64,000 bases of DNA, from NCBI GenBank assembly GCA_036785325.1, contig JAXIVH010000503.1:19198-83197 (forward strand), given 5' to 3'. The DNA is from Urophycis tenuis (taxonomy: Eukaryota > Chordata > Actinopteri > Gadiformes > Phycidae). Positions 8,001-23,536 of the stretch are shown in pieces. The notes beneath the pieces are model-generated. The model was not told where the DNA came from. It ran no database searches and saw only the letters and a list, made by a program, of their open reading frames with translations. Position numbers and translations under genes: made by a program. Numbering within the stretch: the stretch's first letter is position 1; each line of letters starts with the position of its first letter.

Positions 8001-11000
8001 AAACACAAACGGGTGGGAATTAGAAAAACAAACTAAGCCAAACTATAAAACATAAAAAACAACAAAAAAATAGAAAAAACTAAAAAACCTAAAAATAGAA
8101 GATGGAAAGAGGGAGGTGACTTACCGTATGGCAGGACAGTGCATTCACTCCGGGGATGATCACGCCCCGGAGTTTTTCTTTCATAAACCTAACTCGCCAG
8201 CGCCGCCTACGGGTCATGGTCGCCCCCCTTGCTCCATACTAAGCTAAATTATGCTAACTAACCCCTTACTCTAACCCTAAACTTAACCCAATTTGTTCCC
8301 CAGCCCTAACCCTAACCCAATTTGGCCCAAGCCCTAAACCTAAACCTAATTTGGTCTCTAATCAAGCCTAAACCTAACCCAATTTGGCCCATATACCTAA
8401 ACCTAACCCAATTTGGGCCCCTAATCCTAAACCTAATTCTAAGCCTAGCCCAATTTGTGGCCCTAACCCTAACCCCTCTATCTAAAGCCTAATTTGGTTC
8501 CCCAACCCCACCCTTAAGCCCAAACCCTGACCATAACCCGTAAATTGACCCGAGAGGTCCCTTAGAGCCAAGTAGGCCATTTATTTTCCGTATATTGCCC
8601 AAAAGAGGCCAAAAATAATATACGAGGTACGCTAACCGGTTATTGGTAAAGGATGGAACTAAGTAAAGGAAAAGGGAAATGAAGGAGGACAAAGAGAAGG
8701 GGTAATTGGGTTAATAAATTAATTTAATACAACTCATGGGGGATTACAATCAATAAAAATACAGGGCTAAACATTCATAAATACAAACAAGTTCATTGGG
8801 CACAATATAAAGATACAAACAGTAAAACCTAAACATTGGACACAAAACAAGGGAGAGTATAAAAAGGGAGAAAACACAAGTAAGATTCAGTTTGGCAGTG
8901 GCTTTCGGAGGAGCAGCATCTCCCCACATTAGAAAACGAAGGGATCTGTATGTCGTGGCCCTGGCCTGAAGAAGCCCAAATTAGGGCGAAACGTTGCGAA
9001 GGGCGCCACCTAGGACATACAGAAAAAAGAACAACAAGGTTAACCAAACACAAACGGGTGGGAATTAGAAAAACAAACTAAGCCAAACTATAAAACATAA
9101 AAAACAACAAAAAAATAGAAAAAACTAAAAAACCTAAAAATAGAAGATGGAAAGAGGGAGGTGACTTACCGTATGGCAGGACAGTGCATTCACTCCGGGG
9201 ATGATCACGCCCCGGAGTTTTTCTTTCATAAACCTAACTCGCCAGCGCCGCCTACGGGTCATGGTCGCCCCCCTTGCTCCATACTAAGCTAAATTATGCT
9301 AACTAACCCCTTACTCTAACCCTAAACTTAACCCAATTTGTTCCCCAGCCCTAACCCTAACCCAATTTGGCCCAAGCCCTAAACCTAAACCTAATTTGGT
9401 CTCTAATCAAGCCTAAACCTAACCCAATTTGGCCCATATACCTAAACCTAACCCAATTTGGGCCCCTAATCCTAAACCTAATTCTAAGCCTAGCCCAATT
9501 TGTGGCCCTAACCCTAACCCCTCTATCTAAAGCCTAATTTGGTTCCCCAACCCCACCCTTAAGCCCAAACCCTGACCATAACCCGTAAATTGACCCGAGA
9601 GGTCCCTTAGAGCCAAGTAGGCCATTTATTTTCCGTATATTGCCCAAAAGAGGCCAAAAATAATATACGAGGTACGCTAACCGGTTATTGGTAAAGGATG
9701 GAACTAAGTAAAGGAAAAGGGAAATGAAGGAGGACAAAGAGAAGGGGTAATTGGGTTAATAAATTAATTTAATACAACTCATGGGGGATTACAATCAATA
9801 AAAATACAGGGCTAAACATTCATAAATACAAACAAGTTCATTGGGCACAATATAAAGATACAAACAGTAAAACCTAAACATTGGACACAAAACAAGGGAG
9901 AGTATAAAAAGGGAGAAAACACAAGTAAGATTCAGTTTGGCAGTGGCTTTCGGAGGAGCAGCATCTCCCCACATTAGAAAACGAAGGGATCTGTATGTCG
10001 TGGCCCTGGCCTGAAGAAGCCCAAATTAGGGCGAAACGTTGCGAAGGGCGCCACCTAGGACATACAGAAAAAAGAACAACAAGGTTAACCAAACACAAAC
10101 GGGTGGGAATTAGAAAAACAAACTAAGCCAAACTATAAAACATAAAAAACAACAAAAAAATAGAAAAAACTAAAAAACCTAAAAATAGAAGATGGAAAGA
10201 GGGAGGTGACTTACCGTATGGCAGGACAGTGCATTCACTCCGGGGATGATCACGCCCCGGAGTTTTTCTTTCATAAACCTAACTCGCCAGCGCCGCCTAC
10301 GGGTCATGGTCGCCCCCCTTGCTCCATACTAAGCTAAATTATGCTAACTAACCCCTTACTCTAACCCTAAACTTAACCCAATTTGTTCCCCAGCCCTAAC
10401 CCTAACCCAATTTGGCCCAAGCCCTAAACCTAAACCTAATTTGGTCTCTAATCAAGCCTAAACCTAACCCAATTTGGCCCATATACCTAAACCTAACCCA
10501 ATTTGGGCCCCTAATCCTAAACCTAATTCTAAGCCTAGCCCAATTTGTGGCCCTAACCCTAACCCCTCTATCTAAAGCCTAATTTGGTTCCCCAACCCCA
10601 CCCTTAAGCCCAAACCCTGACCATAACCCGTAAATTGACCCGAGAGGTCCCTTAGAGCCAAGTAGGCCATTTATTTTCCGTATATTGCCCAAAAGAGGCC
10701 AAAAATAATATACGAGGTACGCTAACCGGTTATTGGTAAAGGATGGAACTAAGTAAAGGAAAAGGGAAATGAAGGAGGACAAAGAGAAGGGGTAATTGGG
10801 TTAATAAATTAATTTAATACAACTCATGGGGGATTACAATCAATAAAAATACAGGGCTAAACATTCATAAATACAAACAAGTTCATTGGGCACAATATAA
10901 AGATACAAACAGTAAAACCTAAACATTGGACACAAAACAAGGGAGAGTATAAAAAGGGAGAAAACACAAGTAAGATTCAGTTTGGCAGTGGCTTTCGGAG

Positions 11001-14000
11001 GAGCAGCATCTCCCCACATTAGAAAACGAAGGGATCTGTATGTCGTGGCCCTGGCCTGAAGAAGCCCAAATTAGGGCGAAACGTTGCGAAGGGCGCCACC
11101 TAGGACATACAGAAAAAAGAACAACAAGGTTAACCAAACACAAACGGGTGGGAATTAGAAAAACAAACTAAGCCAAACTATAAAACATAAAAAACAACAA
11201 AAAAATAGAAAAAACTAAAAAACCTAAAAATAGAAGATGGAAAGAGGGAGGTGACTTACCGTATGGCAGGACAGTGCATTCACTCCGGGGATGATCACGC
11301 CCCGGAGTTTTTCTTTCATAAACCTAACTCGCCAGCGCCGCCTACGGGTCATGGTCGCCCCCCTTGCTCCATACTAAGCTAAATTATGCTAACTAACCCC
11401 TTACTCTAACCCTAAACTTAACCCAATTTGTTCCCCAGCCCTAACCCTAACCCAATTTGGCCCAAGCCCTAAACCTAAACCTAATTTGGTCTCTAATCAA
11501 GCCTAAACCTAACCCAATTTGGCCCATATACCTAAACCTAACCCAATTTGGGCCCCTAATCCTAAACCTAATTCTAAGCCTAGCCCAATTTGTGGCCCTA
11601 ACCCTAACCCCTCTATCTAAAGCCTAATTTGGTTCCCCAACCCCACCCTTAAGCCCAAACCCTGACCATAACCCGTAAATTGACCCGAGAGGTCCCTTAG
11701 AGCCAAGTAGGCCATTTATTTTCCGTATATTGCCCAAAAGAGGCCAAAAATAATATACGAGGTACGCTAACCGGTTATTGGTAAAGGATGGAACTAAGTA
11801 AAGGAAAAGGGAAATGAAGGAGGACAAAGAGAAGGGGTAATTGGGTTAATAAATTAATTTAATACAACTCATGGGGGATTACAATCAATAAAAATACAGG
11901 GCTAAACATTCATAAATACAAACAAGTTCATTGGGCACAATATAAAGATACAAACAGTAAAACCTAAACATTGGACACAAAACAAGGGAGAGTATAAAAA
12001 GGGAGAAAACACAAGTAAGATTCAGTTTGGCAGTGGCTTTCGGAGGAGCAGCATCTCCCCACATTAGAAAACGAAGGGATCTGTATGTCGTGGCCCTGGC
12101 CTGAAGAAGCCCAAATTAGGGCGAAACGTTGCGAAGGGCGCCACCTAGGACATACAGAAAAAAGAACAACAAGGTTAACCAAACACAAACGGGTGGGAAT
12201 TAGAAAAACAAACTAAGCCAAACTATAAAACATAAAAAACAACAAAAAAATAGAAAAAACTAAAAAACCTAAAAATAGAAGATGGAAAGAGGGAGGTGAC
12301 TTACCGTATGGCAGGACAGTGCATTCACTCCGGGGATGATCACGCCCCGGAGTTTTTCTTTCATAAACCTAACTCGCCAGCGCCGCCTACGGGTCATGGT
12401 CGCCCCCCTTGCTCCATACTAAGCTAAATTATGCTAACTAACCCCTTACTCTAACCCTAAACTTAACCCAATTTGTTCCCCAGCCCTAACCCTAACCCAA
12501 TTTGGCCCAAGCCCTAAACCTAAACCTAATTTGGTCTCTAATCAAGCCTAAACCTAACCCAATTTGGCCCATATACCTAAACCTAACCCAATTTGGGCCC
12601 CTAATCCTAAACCTAATTCTAAGCCTAGCCCAATTTGTGGCCCTAACCCTAACCCCTCTATCTAAAGCCTAATTTGGTTCCCCAACCCCACCCTTAAGCC
12701 CAAACCCTGACCATAACCCGTAAATTGACCCGAGAGGTCCCTTAGAGCCAAGTAGGCCATTTATTTTCCGTATATTGCCCAAAAGAGGCCAAAAATAATA
12801 TACGAGGTACGCTAACCGGTTATTGGTAAAGGATGGAACTAAGTAAAGGAAAAGGGAAATGAAGGAGGACAAAGAGAAGGGGTAATTGGGTTAATAAATT
12901 AATTTAATACAACTCATGGGGGATTACAATCAATAAAAATACAGGGCTAAACATTCATAAATACAAACAAGTTCATTGGGCACAATATAAAGATACAAAC
13001 AGTAAAACCTAAACATTGGACACAAAACAAGGGAGAGTATAAAAAGGGAGAAAACACAAGTAAGATTCAGTTTGGCAGTGGCTTTCGGAGGAGCAGCATC
13101 TCCCCACATTAGAAAACGAAGGGATCTGTATGTCGTGGCCCTGGCCTGAAGAAGCCCAAATTAGGGCGAAACGTTGCGAAGGGCGCCACCTAGGACATAC
13201 AGAAAAAAGAACAACAAGGTTAACCAAACACAAACGGGTGGGAATTAGAAAAACAAACTAAGCCAAACTATAAAACATAAAAAACAACAAAAAAATAGAA
13301 AAAACTAAAAAACCTAAAAATAGAAGATGGAAAGAGGGAGGTGACTTACCGTATGGCAGGACAGTGCATTCACTCCGGGGATGATCACGCCCCGGAGTTT
13401 TTCTTTCATAAACCTAACTCGCCAGCGCCGCCTACGGGTCATGGTCGCCCCCCTTGCTCCATACTAAGCTAAATTATGCTAACTAACCCCTTACTCTAAC
13501 CCTAAACTTAACCCAATTTGTTCCCCAGCCCTAACCCTAACCCAATTTGGCCCAAGCCCTAAACCTAAACCTAATTTGGTCTCTAATCAAGCCTAAACCT
13601 AACCCAATTTGGCCCATATACCTAAACCTAACCCAATTTGGGCCCCTAATCCTAAACCTAATTCTAAGCCTAGCCCAATTTGTGGCCCTAACCCTAACCC
13701 CTCTATCTAAAGCCTAATTTGGTTCCCCAACCCCACCCTTAAGCCCAAACCCTGACCATAACCCGTAAATTGACCCGAGAGGTCCCTTAGAGCCAAGTAG
13801 GCCATTTATTTTCCGTATATTGCCCAAAAGAGGCCAAAAATAATATACGAGGTACGCTAACCGGTTATTGGTAAAGGATGGAACTAAGTAAAGGAAAAGG
13901 GAAATGAAGGAGGACAAAGAGAAGGGGTAATTGGGTTAATAAATTAATTTAATACAACTCATGGGGGATTACAATCAATAAAAATACAGGGCTAAACATT

Positions 14001-17000
14001 CATAAATACAAACAAGTTCATTGGGCACAATATAAAGATACAAACAGTAAAACCTAAACATTGGACACAAAACAAGGGAGAGTATAAAAAGGGAGAAAAC
14101 ACAAGTAAGATTCAGTTTGGCAGTGGCTTTCGGAGGAGCAGCATCTCCCCACATTAGAAAACGAAGGGATCTGTATGTCGTGGCCCTGGCCTGAAGAAGC
14201 CCAAATTAGGGCGAAACGTTGCGAAGGGCGCCACCTAGGACATACAGAAAAAAGAACAACAAGGTTAACCAAACACAAACGGGTGGGAATTAGAAAAACA
14301 AACTAAGCCAAACTATAAAACATAAAAAACAACAAAAAAATAGAAAAAACTAAAAAACCTAAAAATAGAAGATGGAAAGAGGGAGGTGACTTACCGTATG
14401 GCAGGACAGTGCATTCACTCCGGGGATGATCACGCCCCGGAGTTTTTCTTTCATAAACCTAACTCGCCAGCGCCGCCTACGGGTCATGGTCGCCCCCCTT
14501 GCTCCATACTAAGCTAAATTATGCTAACTAACCCCTTACTCTAACCCTAAACTTAACCCAATTTGTTCCCCAGCCCTAACCCTAACCCAATTTGGCCCAA
14601 GCCCTAAACCTAAACCTAATTTGGTCTCTAATCAAGCCTAAACCTAACCCAATTTGGCCCATATACCTAAACCTAACCCAATTTGGGCCCCTAATCCTAA
14701 ACCTAATTCTAAGCCTAGCCCAATTTGTGGCCCTAACCCTAACCCCTCTATCTAAAGCCTAATTTGGTTCCCCAACCCCACCCTTAAGCCCAAACCCTGA
14801 CCATAACCCGTAAATTGACCCGAGAGGTCCCTTAGAGCCAAGTAGGCCATTTATTTTCCGTATATTGCCCAAAAGAGGCCAAAAATAATATACGAGGTAC
14901 GCTAACCGGTTATTGGTAAAGGATGGAACTAAGTAAAGGAAAAGGGAAATGAAGGAGGACAAAGAGAAGGGGTAATTGGGTTAATAAATTAATTTAATAC
15001 AACTCATGGGGGATTACAATCAATAAAAATACAGGGCTAAACATTCATAAATACAAACAAGTTCATTGGGCACAATATAAAGATACAAACAGTAAAACCT
15101 AAACATTGGACACAAAACAAGGGAGAGTATAAAAAGGGAGAAAACACAAGTAAGATTCAGTTTGGCAGTGGCTTTCGGAGGAGCAGCATCTCCCCACATT
15201 AGAAAACGAAGGGATCTGTATGTCGTGGCCCTGGCCTGAAGAAGCCCAAATTAGGGCGAAACGTTGCGAAGGGCGCCACCTAGGACATACAGAAAAAAGA
15301 ACAACAAGGTTAACCAAACACAAACGGGTGGGAATTAGAAAAACAAACTAAGCCAAACTATAAAACATAAAAAACAACAAAAAAATAGAAAAAACTAAAA
15401 AACCTAAAAATAGAAGATGGAAAGAGGGAGGTGACTTACCGTATGGCAGGACAGTGCATTCACTCCGGGGATGATCACGCCCCGGAGTTTTTCTTTCATA
15501 AACCTAACTCGCCAGCGCCGCCTACGGGTCATGGTCGCCCCCCTTGCTCCATACTAAGCTAAATTATGCTAACTAACCCCTTACTCTAACCCTAAACTTA
15601 ACCCAATTTGTTCCCCAGCCCTAACCCTAACCCAATTTGGCCCAAGCCCTAAACCTAAACCTAATTTGGTCTCTAATCAAGCCTAAACCTAACCCAATTT
15701 GGCCCATATACCTAAACCTAACCCAATTTGGGCCCCTAATCCTAAACCTAATTCTAAGCCTAGCCCAATTTGTGGCCCTAACCCTAACCCCTCTATCTAA
15801 AGCCTAATTTGGTTCCCCAACCCCACCCTTAAGCCCAAACCCTGACCATAACCCGTAAATTGACCCGAGAGGTCCCTTAGAGCCAAGTAGGCCATTTATT
15901 TTCCGTATATTGCCCAAAAGAGGCCAAAAATAATATACGAGGTACGCTAACCGGTTATTGGTAAAGGATGGAACTAAGTAAAGGAAAAGGGAAATGAAGG
16001 AGGACAAAGAGAAGGGGTAATTGGGTTAATAAATTAATTTAATACAACTCATGGGGGATTACAATCAATAAAAATACAGGGCTAAACATTCATAAATACA
16101 AACAAGTTCATTGGGCACAATATAAAGATACAAACAGTAAAACCTAAACATTGGACACAAAACAAGGGAGAGTATAAAAAGGGAGAAAACACAAGTAAGA
16201 TTCAGTTTGGCAGTGGCTTTCGGAGGAGCAGCATCTCCCCACATTAGAAAACGAAGGGATCTGTATGTCGTGGCCCTGGCCTGAAGAAGCCCAAATTAGG
16301 GCGAAACGTTGCGAAGGGCGCCACCTAGGACATACAGAAAAAAGAACAACAAGGTTAACCAAACACAAACGGGTGGGAATTAGAAAAACAAACTAAGCCA
16401 AACTATAAAACATAAAAAACAACAAAAAAATAGAAAAAACTAAAAAACCTAAAAATAGAAGATGGAAAGAGGGAGGTGACTTACCGTATGGCAGGACAGT
16501 GCATTCACTCCGGGGATGATCACGCCCCGGAGTTTTTCTTTCATAAACCTAACTCGCCAGCGCCGCCTACGGGTCATGGTCGCCCCCCTTGCTCCATACT
16601 AAGCTAAATTATGCTAACTAACCCCTTACTCTAACCCTAAACTTAACCCAATTTGTTCCCCAGCCCTAACCCTAACCCAATTTGGCCCAAGCCCTAAACC
16701 TAAACCTAATTTGGTCTCTAATCAAGCCTAAACCTAACCCAATTTGGCCCATATACCTAAACCTAACCCAATTTGGGCCCCTAATCCTAAACCTAATTCT
16801 AAGCCTAGCCCAATTTGTGGCCCTAACCCTAACCCCTCTATCTAAAGCCTAATTTGGTTCCCCAACCCCACCCTTAAGCCCAAACCCTGACCATAACCCG
16901 TAAATTGACCCGAGAGGTCCCTTAGAGCCAAGTAGGCCATTTATTTTCCGTATATTGCCCAAAAGAGGCCAAAAATAATATACGAGGTACGCTAACCGGT

Positions 17001-20000
17001 TATTGGTAAAGGATGGAACTAAGTAAAGGAAAAGGGAAATGAAGGAGGACAAAGAGAAGGGGTAATTGGGTTAATAAATTAATTTAATACAACTCATGGG
17101 GGATTACAATCAATAAAAATACAGGGCTAAACATTCATAAATACAAACAAGTTCATTGGGCACAATATAAAGATACAAACAGTAAAACCTAAACATTGGA
17201 CACAAAACAAGGGAGAGTATAAAAAGGGAGAAAACACAAGTAAGATTCAGTTTGGCAGTGGCTTTCGGAGGAGCAGCATCTCCCCACATTAGAAAACGAA
17301 GGGATCTGTATGTCGTGGCCCTGGCCTGAAGAAGCCCAAATTAGGGCGAAACGTTGCGAAGGGCGCCACCTAGGACATACAGAAAAAAGAACAACAAGGT
17401 TAACCAAACACAAACGGGTGGGAATTAGAAAAACAAACTAAGCCAAACTATAAAACATAAAAAACAACAAAAAAATAGAAAAAACTAAAAAACCTAAAAA
17501 TAGAAGATGGAAAGAGGGAGGTGACTTACCGTATGGCAGGACAGTGCATTCACTCCGGGGATGATCACGCCCCGGAGTTTTTCTTTCATAAACCTAACTC
17601 GCCAGCGCCGCCTACGGGTCATGGTCGCCCCCCTTGCTCCATACTAAGCTAAATTATGCTAACTAACCCCTTACTCTAACCCTAAACTTAACCCAATTTG
17701 TTCCCCAGCCCTAACCCTAACCCAATTTGGCCCAAGCCCTAAACCTAAACCTAATTTGGTCTCTAATCAAGCCTAAACCTAACCCAATTTGGCCCATATA
17801 CCTAAACCTAACCCAATTTGGGCCCCTAATCCTAAACCTAATTCTAAGCCTAGCCCAATTTGTGGCCCTAACCCTAACCCCTCTATCTAAAGCCTAATTT
17901 GGTTCCCCAACCCCACCCTTAAGCCCAAACCCTGACCATAACCCGTAAATTGACCCGAGAGGTCCCTTAGAGCCAAGTAGGCCATTTATTTTCCGTATAT
18001 TGCCCAAAAGAGGCCAAAAATAATATACGAGGTACGCTAACCGGTTATTGGTAAAGGATGGAACTAAGTAAAGGAAAAGGGAAATGAAGGAGGACAAAGA
18101 GAAGGGGTAATTGGGTTAATAAATTAATTTAATACAACTCATGGGGGATTACAATCAATAAAAATACAGGGCTAAACATTCATAAATACAAACAAGTTCA
18201 TTGGGCACAATATAAAGATACAAACAGTAAAACCTAAACATTGGACACAAAACAAGGGAGAGTATAAAAAGGGAGAAAACACAAGTAAGATTCAGTTTGG
18301 CAGTGGCTTTCGGAGGAGCAGCATCTCCCCACATTAGAAAACGAAGGGATCTGTATGTCGTGGCCCTGGCCTGAAGAAGCCCAAATTAGGGCGAAACGTT
18401 GCGAAGGGCGCCACCTAGGACATACAGAAAAAAGAACAACAAGGTTAACCAAACACAAACGGGTGGGAATTAGAAAAACAAACTAAGCCAAACTATAAAA
18501 CATAAAAAACAACAAAAAAATAGAAAAAACTAAAAAACCTAAAAATAGAAGATGGAAAGAGGGAGGTGACTTACCGTATGGCAGGACAGTGCATTCACTC
18601 CGGGGATGATCACGCCCCGGAGTTTTTCTTTCATAAACCTAACTCGCCAGCGCCGCCTACGGGTCATGGTCGCCCCCCTTGCTCCATACTAAGCTAAATT
18701 ATGCTAACTAACCCCTTACTCTAACCCTAAACTTAACCCAATTTGTTCCCCAGCCCTAACCCTAACCCAATTTGGCCCAAGCCCTAAACCTAAACCTAAT
18801 TTGGTCTCTAATCAAGCCTAAACCTAACCCAATTTGGCCCATATACCTAAACCTAACCCAATTTGGGCCCCTAATCCTAAACCTAATTCTAAGCCTAGCC
18901 CAATTTGTGGCCCTAACCCTAACCCCTCTATCTAAAGCCTAATTTGGTTCCCCAACCCCACCCTTAAGCCCAAACCCTGACCATAACCCGTAAATTGACC
19001 CGAGAGGTCCCTTAGAGCCAAGTAGGCCATTTATTTTCCGTATATTGCCCAAAAGAGGCCAAAAATAATATACGAGGTACGCTAACCGGTTATTGGTAAA
19101 GGATGGAACTAAGTAAAGGAAAAGGGAAATGAAGGAGGACAAAGAGAAGGGGTAATTGGGTTAATAAATTAATTTAATACAACTCATGGGGGATTACAAT
19201 CAATAAAAATACAGGGCTAAACATTCATAAATACAAACAAGTTCATTGGGCACAATATAAAGATACAAACAGTAAAACCTAAACATTGGACACAAAACAA
19301 GGGAGAGTATAAAAAGGGAGAAAACACAAGTAAGATTCAGTTTGGCAGTGGCTTTCGGAGGAGCAGCATCTCCCCACATTAGAAAACGAAGGGATCTGTA
19401 TGTCGTGGCCCTGGCCTGAAGAAGCCCAAATTAGGGCGAAACGTTGCGAAGGGCGCCACCTAGGACATACAGAAAAAAGAACAACAAGGTTAACCAAACA
19501 CAAACGGGTGGGAATTAGAAAAACAAACTAAGCCAAACTATAAAACATAAAAAACAACAAAAAAATAGAAAAAACTAAAAAACCTAAAAATAGAAGATGG
19601 AAAGAGGGAGGTGACTTACCGTATGGCAGGACAGTGCATTCACTCCGGGGATGATCACGCCCCGGAGTTTTTCTTTCATAAACCTAACTCGCCAGCGCCG
19701 CCTACGGGTCATGGTCGCCCCCCTTGCTCCATACTAAGCTAAATTATGCTAACTAACCCCTTACTCTAACCCTAAACTTAACCCAATTTGTTCCCCAGCC
19801 CTAACCCTAACCCAATTTGGCCCAAGCCCTAAACCTAAACCTAATTTGGTCTCTAATCAAGCCTAAACCTAACCCAATTTGGCCCATATACCTAAACCTA
19901 ACCCAATTTGGGCCCCTAATCCTAAACCTAATTCTAAGCCTAGCCCAATTTGTGGCCCTAACCCTAACCCCTCTATCTAAAGCCTAATTTGGTTCCCCAA

Positions 20001-23000
20001 CCCCACCCTTAAGCCCAAACCCTGACCATAACCCGTAAATTGACCCGAGAGGTCCCTTAGAGCCAAGTAGGCCATTTATTTTCCGTATATTGCCCAAAAG
20101 AGGCCAAAAATAATATACGAGGTACGCTAACCGGTTATTGGTAAAGGATGGAACTAAGTAAAGGAAAAGGGAAATGAAGGAGGACAAAGAGAAGGGGTAA
20201 TTGGGTTAATAAATTAATTTAATACAACTCATGGGGGATTACAATCAATAAAAATACAGGGCTAAACATTCATAAATACAAACAAGTTCATTGGGCACAA
20301 TATAAAGATACAAACAGTAAAACCTAAACATTGGACACAAAACAAGGGAGAGTATAAAAAGGGAGAAAACACAAGTAAGATTCAGTTTGGCAGTGGCTTT
20401 CGGAGGAGCAGCATCTCCCCACATTAGAAAACGAAGGGATCTGTATGTCGTGGCCCTGGCCTGAAGAAGCCCAAATTAGGGCGAAACGTTGCGAAGGGCG
20501 CCACCTAGGACATACAGAAAAAAGAACAACAAGGTTAACCAAACACAAACGGGTGGGAATTAGAAAAACAAACTAAGCCAAACTATAAAACATAAAAAAC
20601 AACAAAAAAATAGAAAAAACTAAAAAACCTAAAAATAGAAGATGGAAAGAGGGAGGTGACTTACCGTATGGCAGGACAGTGCATTCACTCCGGGGATGAT
20701 CACGCCCCGGAGTTTTTCTTTCATAAACCTAACTCGCCAGCGCCGCCTACGGGTCATGGTCGCCCCCCTTGCTCCATACTAAGCTAAATTATGCTAACTA
20801 ACCCCTTACTCTAACCCTAAACTTAACCCAATTTGTTCCCCAGCCCTAACCCTAACCCAATTTGGCCCAAGCCCTAAACCTAAACCTAATTTGGTCTCTA
20901 ATCAAGCCTAAACCTAACCCAATTTGGCCCATATACCTAAACCTAACCCAATTTGGGCCCCTAATCCTAAACCTAATTCTAAGCCTAGCCCAATTTGTGG
21001 CCCTAACCCTAACCCCTCTATCTAAAGCCTAATTTGGTTCCCCAACCCCACCCTTAAGCCCAAACCCTGACCATAACCCGTAAATTGACCCGAGAGGTCC
21101 CTTAGAGCCAAGTAGGCCATTTATTTTCCGTATATTGCCCAAAAGAGGCCAAAAATAATATACGAGGTACGCTAACCGGTTATTGGTAAAGGATGGAACT
21201 AAGTAAAGGAAAAGGGAAATGAAGGAGGACAAAGAGAAGGGGTAATTGGGTTAATAAATTAATTTAATACAACTCATGGGGGATTACAATCAATAAAAAT
21301 ACAGGGCTAAACATTCATAAATACAAACAAGTTCATTGGGCACAATATAAAGATACAAACAGTAAAACCTAAACATTGGACACAAAACAAGGGAGAGTAT
21401 AAAAAGGGAGAAAACACAAGTAAGATTCAGTTTGGCAGTGGCTTTCGGAGGAGCAGCATCTCCCCACATTAGAAAACGAAGGGATCTGTATGTCGTGGCC
21501 CTGGCCTGAAGAAGCCCAAATTAGGGCGAAACGTTGCGAAGGGCGCCACCTAGGACATACAGAAAAAAGAACAACAAGGTTAACCAAACACAAACGGGTG
21601 GGAATTAGAAAAACAAACTAAGCCAAACTATAAAACATAAAAAACAACAAAAAAATAGAAAAAACTAAAAAACCTAAAAATAGAAGATGGAAAGAGGGAG
21701 GTGACTTACCGTATGGCAGGACAGTGCATTCACTCCGGGGATGATCACGCCCCGGAGTTTTTCTTTCATAAACCTAACTCGCCAGCGCCGCCTACGGGTC
21801 ATGGTCGCCCCCCTTGCTCCATACTAAGCTAAATTATGCTAACTAACCCCTTACTCTAACCCTAAACTTAACCCAATTTGTTCCCCAGCCCTAACCCTAA
21901 CCCAATTTGGCCCAAGCCCTAAACCTAAACCTAATTTGGTCTCTAATCAAGCCTAAACCTAACCCAATTTGGCCCATATACCTAAACCTAACCCAATTTG
22001 GGCCCCTAATCCTAAACCTAATTCTAAGCCTAGCCCAATTTGTGGCCCTAACCCTAACCCCTCTATCTAAAGCCTAATTTGGTTCCCCAACCCCACCCTT
22101 AAGCCCAAACCCTGACCATAACCCGTAAATTGACCCGAGAGGTCCCTTAGAGCCAAGTAGGCCATTTATTTTCCGTATATTGCCCAAAAGAGGCCAAAAA
22201 TAATATACGAGGTACGCTAACCGGTTATTGGTAAAGGATGGAACTAAGTAAAGGAAAAGGGAAATGAAGGAGGACAAAGAGAAGGGGTAATTGGGTTAAT
22301 AAATTAATTTAATACAACTCATGGGGGATTACAATCAATAAAAATACAGGGCTAAACATTCATAAATACAAACAAGTTCATTGGGCACAATATAAAGATA
22401 CAAACAGTAAAACCTAAACATTGGACACAAAACAAGGGAGAGTATAAAAAGGGAGAAAACACAAGTAAGATTCAGTTTGGCAGTGGCTTTCGGAGGAGCA
22501 GCATCTCCCCACATTAGAAAACGAAGGGATCTGTATGTCGTGGCCCTGGCCTGAAGAAGCCCAAATTAGGGCGAAACGTTGCGAAGGGCGCCACCTAGGA
22601 CATACAGAAAAAAGAACAACAAGGTTAACCAAACACAAACGGGTGGGAATTAGAAAAACAAACTAAGCCAAACTATAAAACATAAAAAACAACAAAAAAA
22701 TAGAAAAAACTAAAAAACCTAAAAATAGAAGATGGAAAGAGGGAGGTGACTTACCGTATGGCAGGACAGTGCATTCACTCCGGGGATGATCACGCCCCGG
22801 AGTTTTTCTTTCATAAACCTAACTCGCCAGCGCCGCCTACGGGTCATGGTCGCCCCCCTTGCTCCATACTAAGCTAAATTATGCTAACTAACCCCTTACT
22901 CTAACCCTAAACTTAACCCAATTTGTTCCCCAGCCCTAACCCTAACCCAATTTGGCCCAAGCCCTAAACCTAAACCTAATTTGGTCTCTAATCAAGCCTA

Positions 23001-23535
23001 AACCTAACCCAATTTGGCCCATATACCTAAACCTAACCCAATTTGGGCCCCTAATCCTAAACCTAATTCTAAGCCTAGCCCAATTTGTGGCCCTAACCCT
23101 AACCCCTCTATCTAAAGCCTAATTTGGTTCCCCAACCCCACCCTTAAGCCCAAACCCTGACCATAACCCGTAAATTGACCCGAGAGGTCCCTTAGAGCCA
23201 AGTAGGCCATTTATTTTCCGTATATTGCCCAAAAGAGGCCAAAAATAATATACGAGGTACGCTAACCGGTTATTGGTAAAGGATGGAACTAAGTAAAGGA
23301 AAAGGGAAATGAAGGAGGACAAAGAGAAGGGGTAATTGGGTTAATAAATTAATTTAATACAACTCATGGGGGATTACAATCAATAAAAATACAGGGCTAA
23401 ACATTCATAAATACAAACAAGTTCATTGGGCACAATATAAAGATACAAACAGTAAAACCTAAACATTGGACACAAAACAAGGGAGAGTATAAAAAGGGAG
23501 AAAACACAAGTAAGATTCAGTTTGGCAGTGGCTTT

Positions 23536-23536
23536 T
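23536..23536. other. Copy-specific substitution C to T
   Basis: The consensus CTTTCGGAG reads CTTTTGGAG here (monomer position 546). The change removes a CpG, as expected from deamination of methylated cytosine. It lies 40 bp upstream of the ribozyme-like fold and serves as a marker for this single copy. Confidence 0.85.
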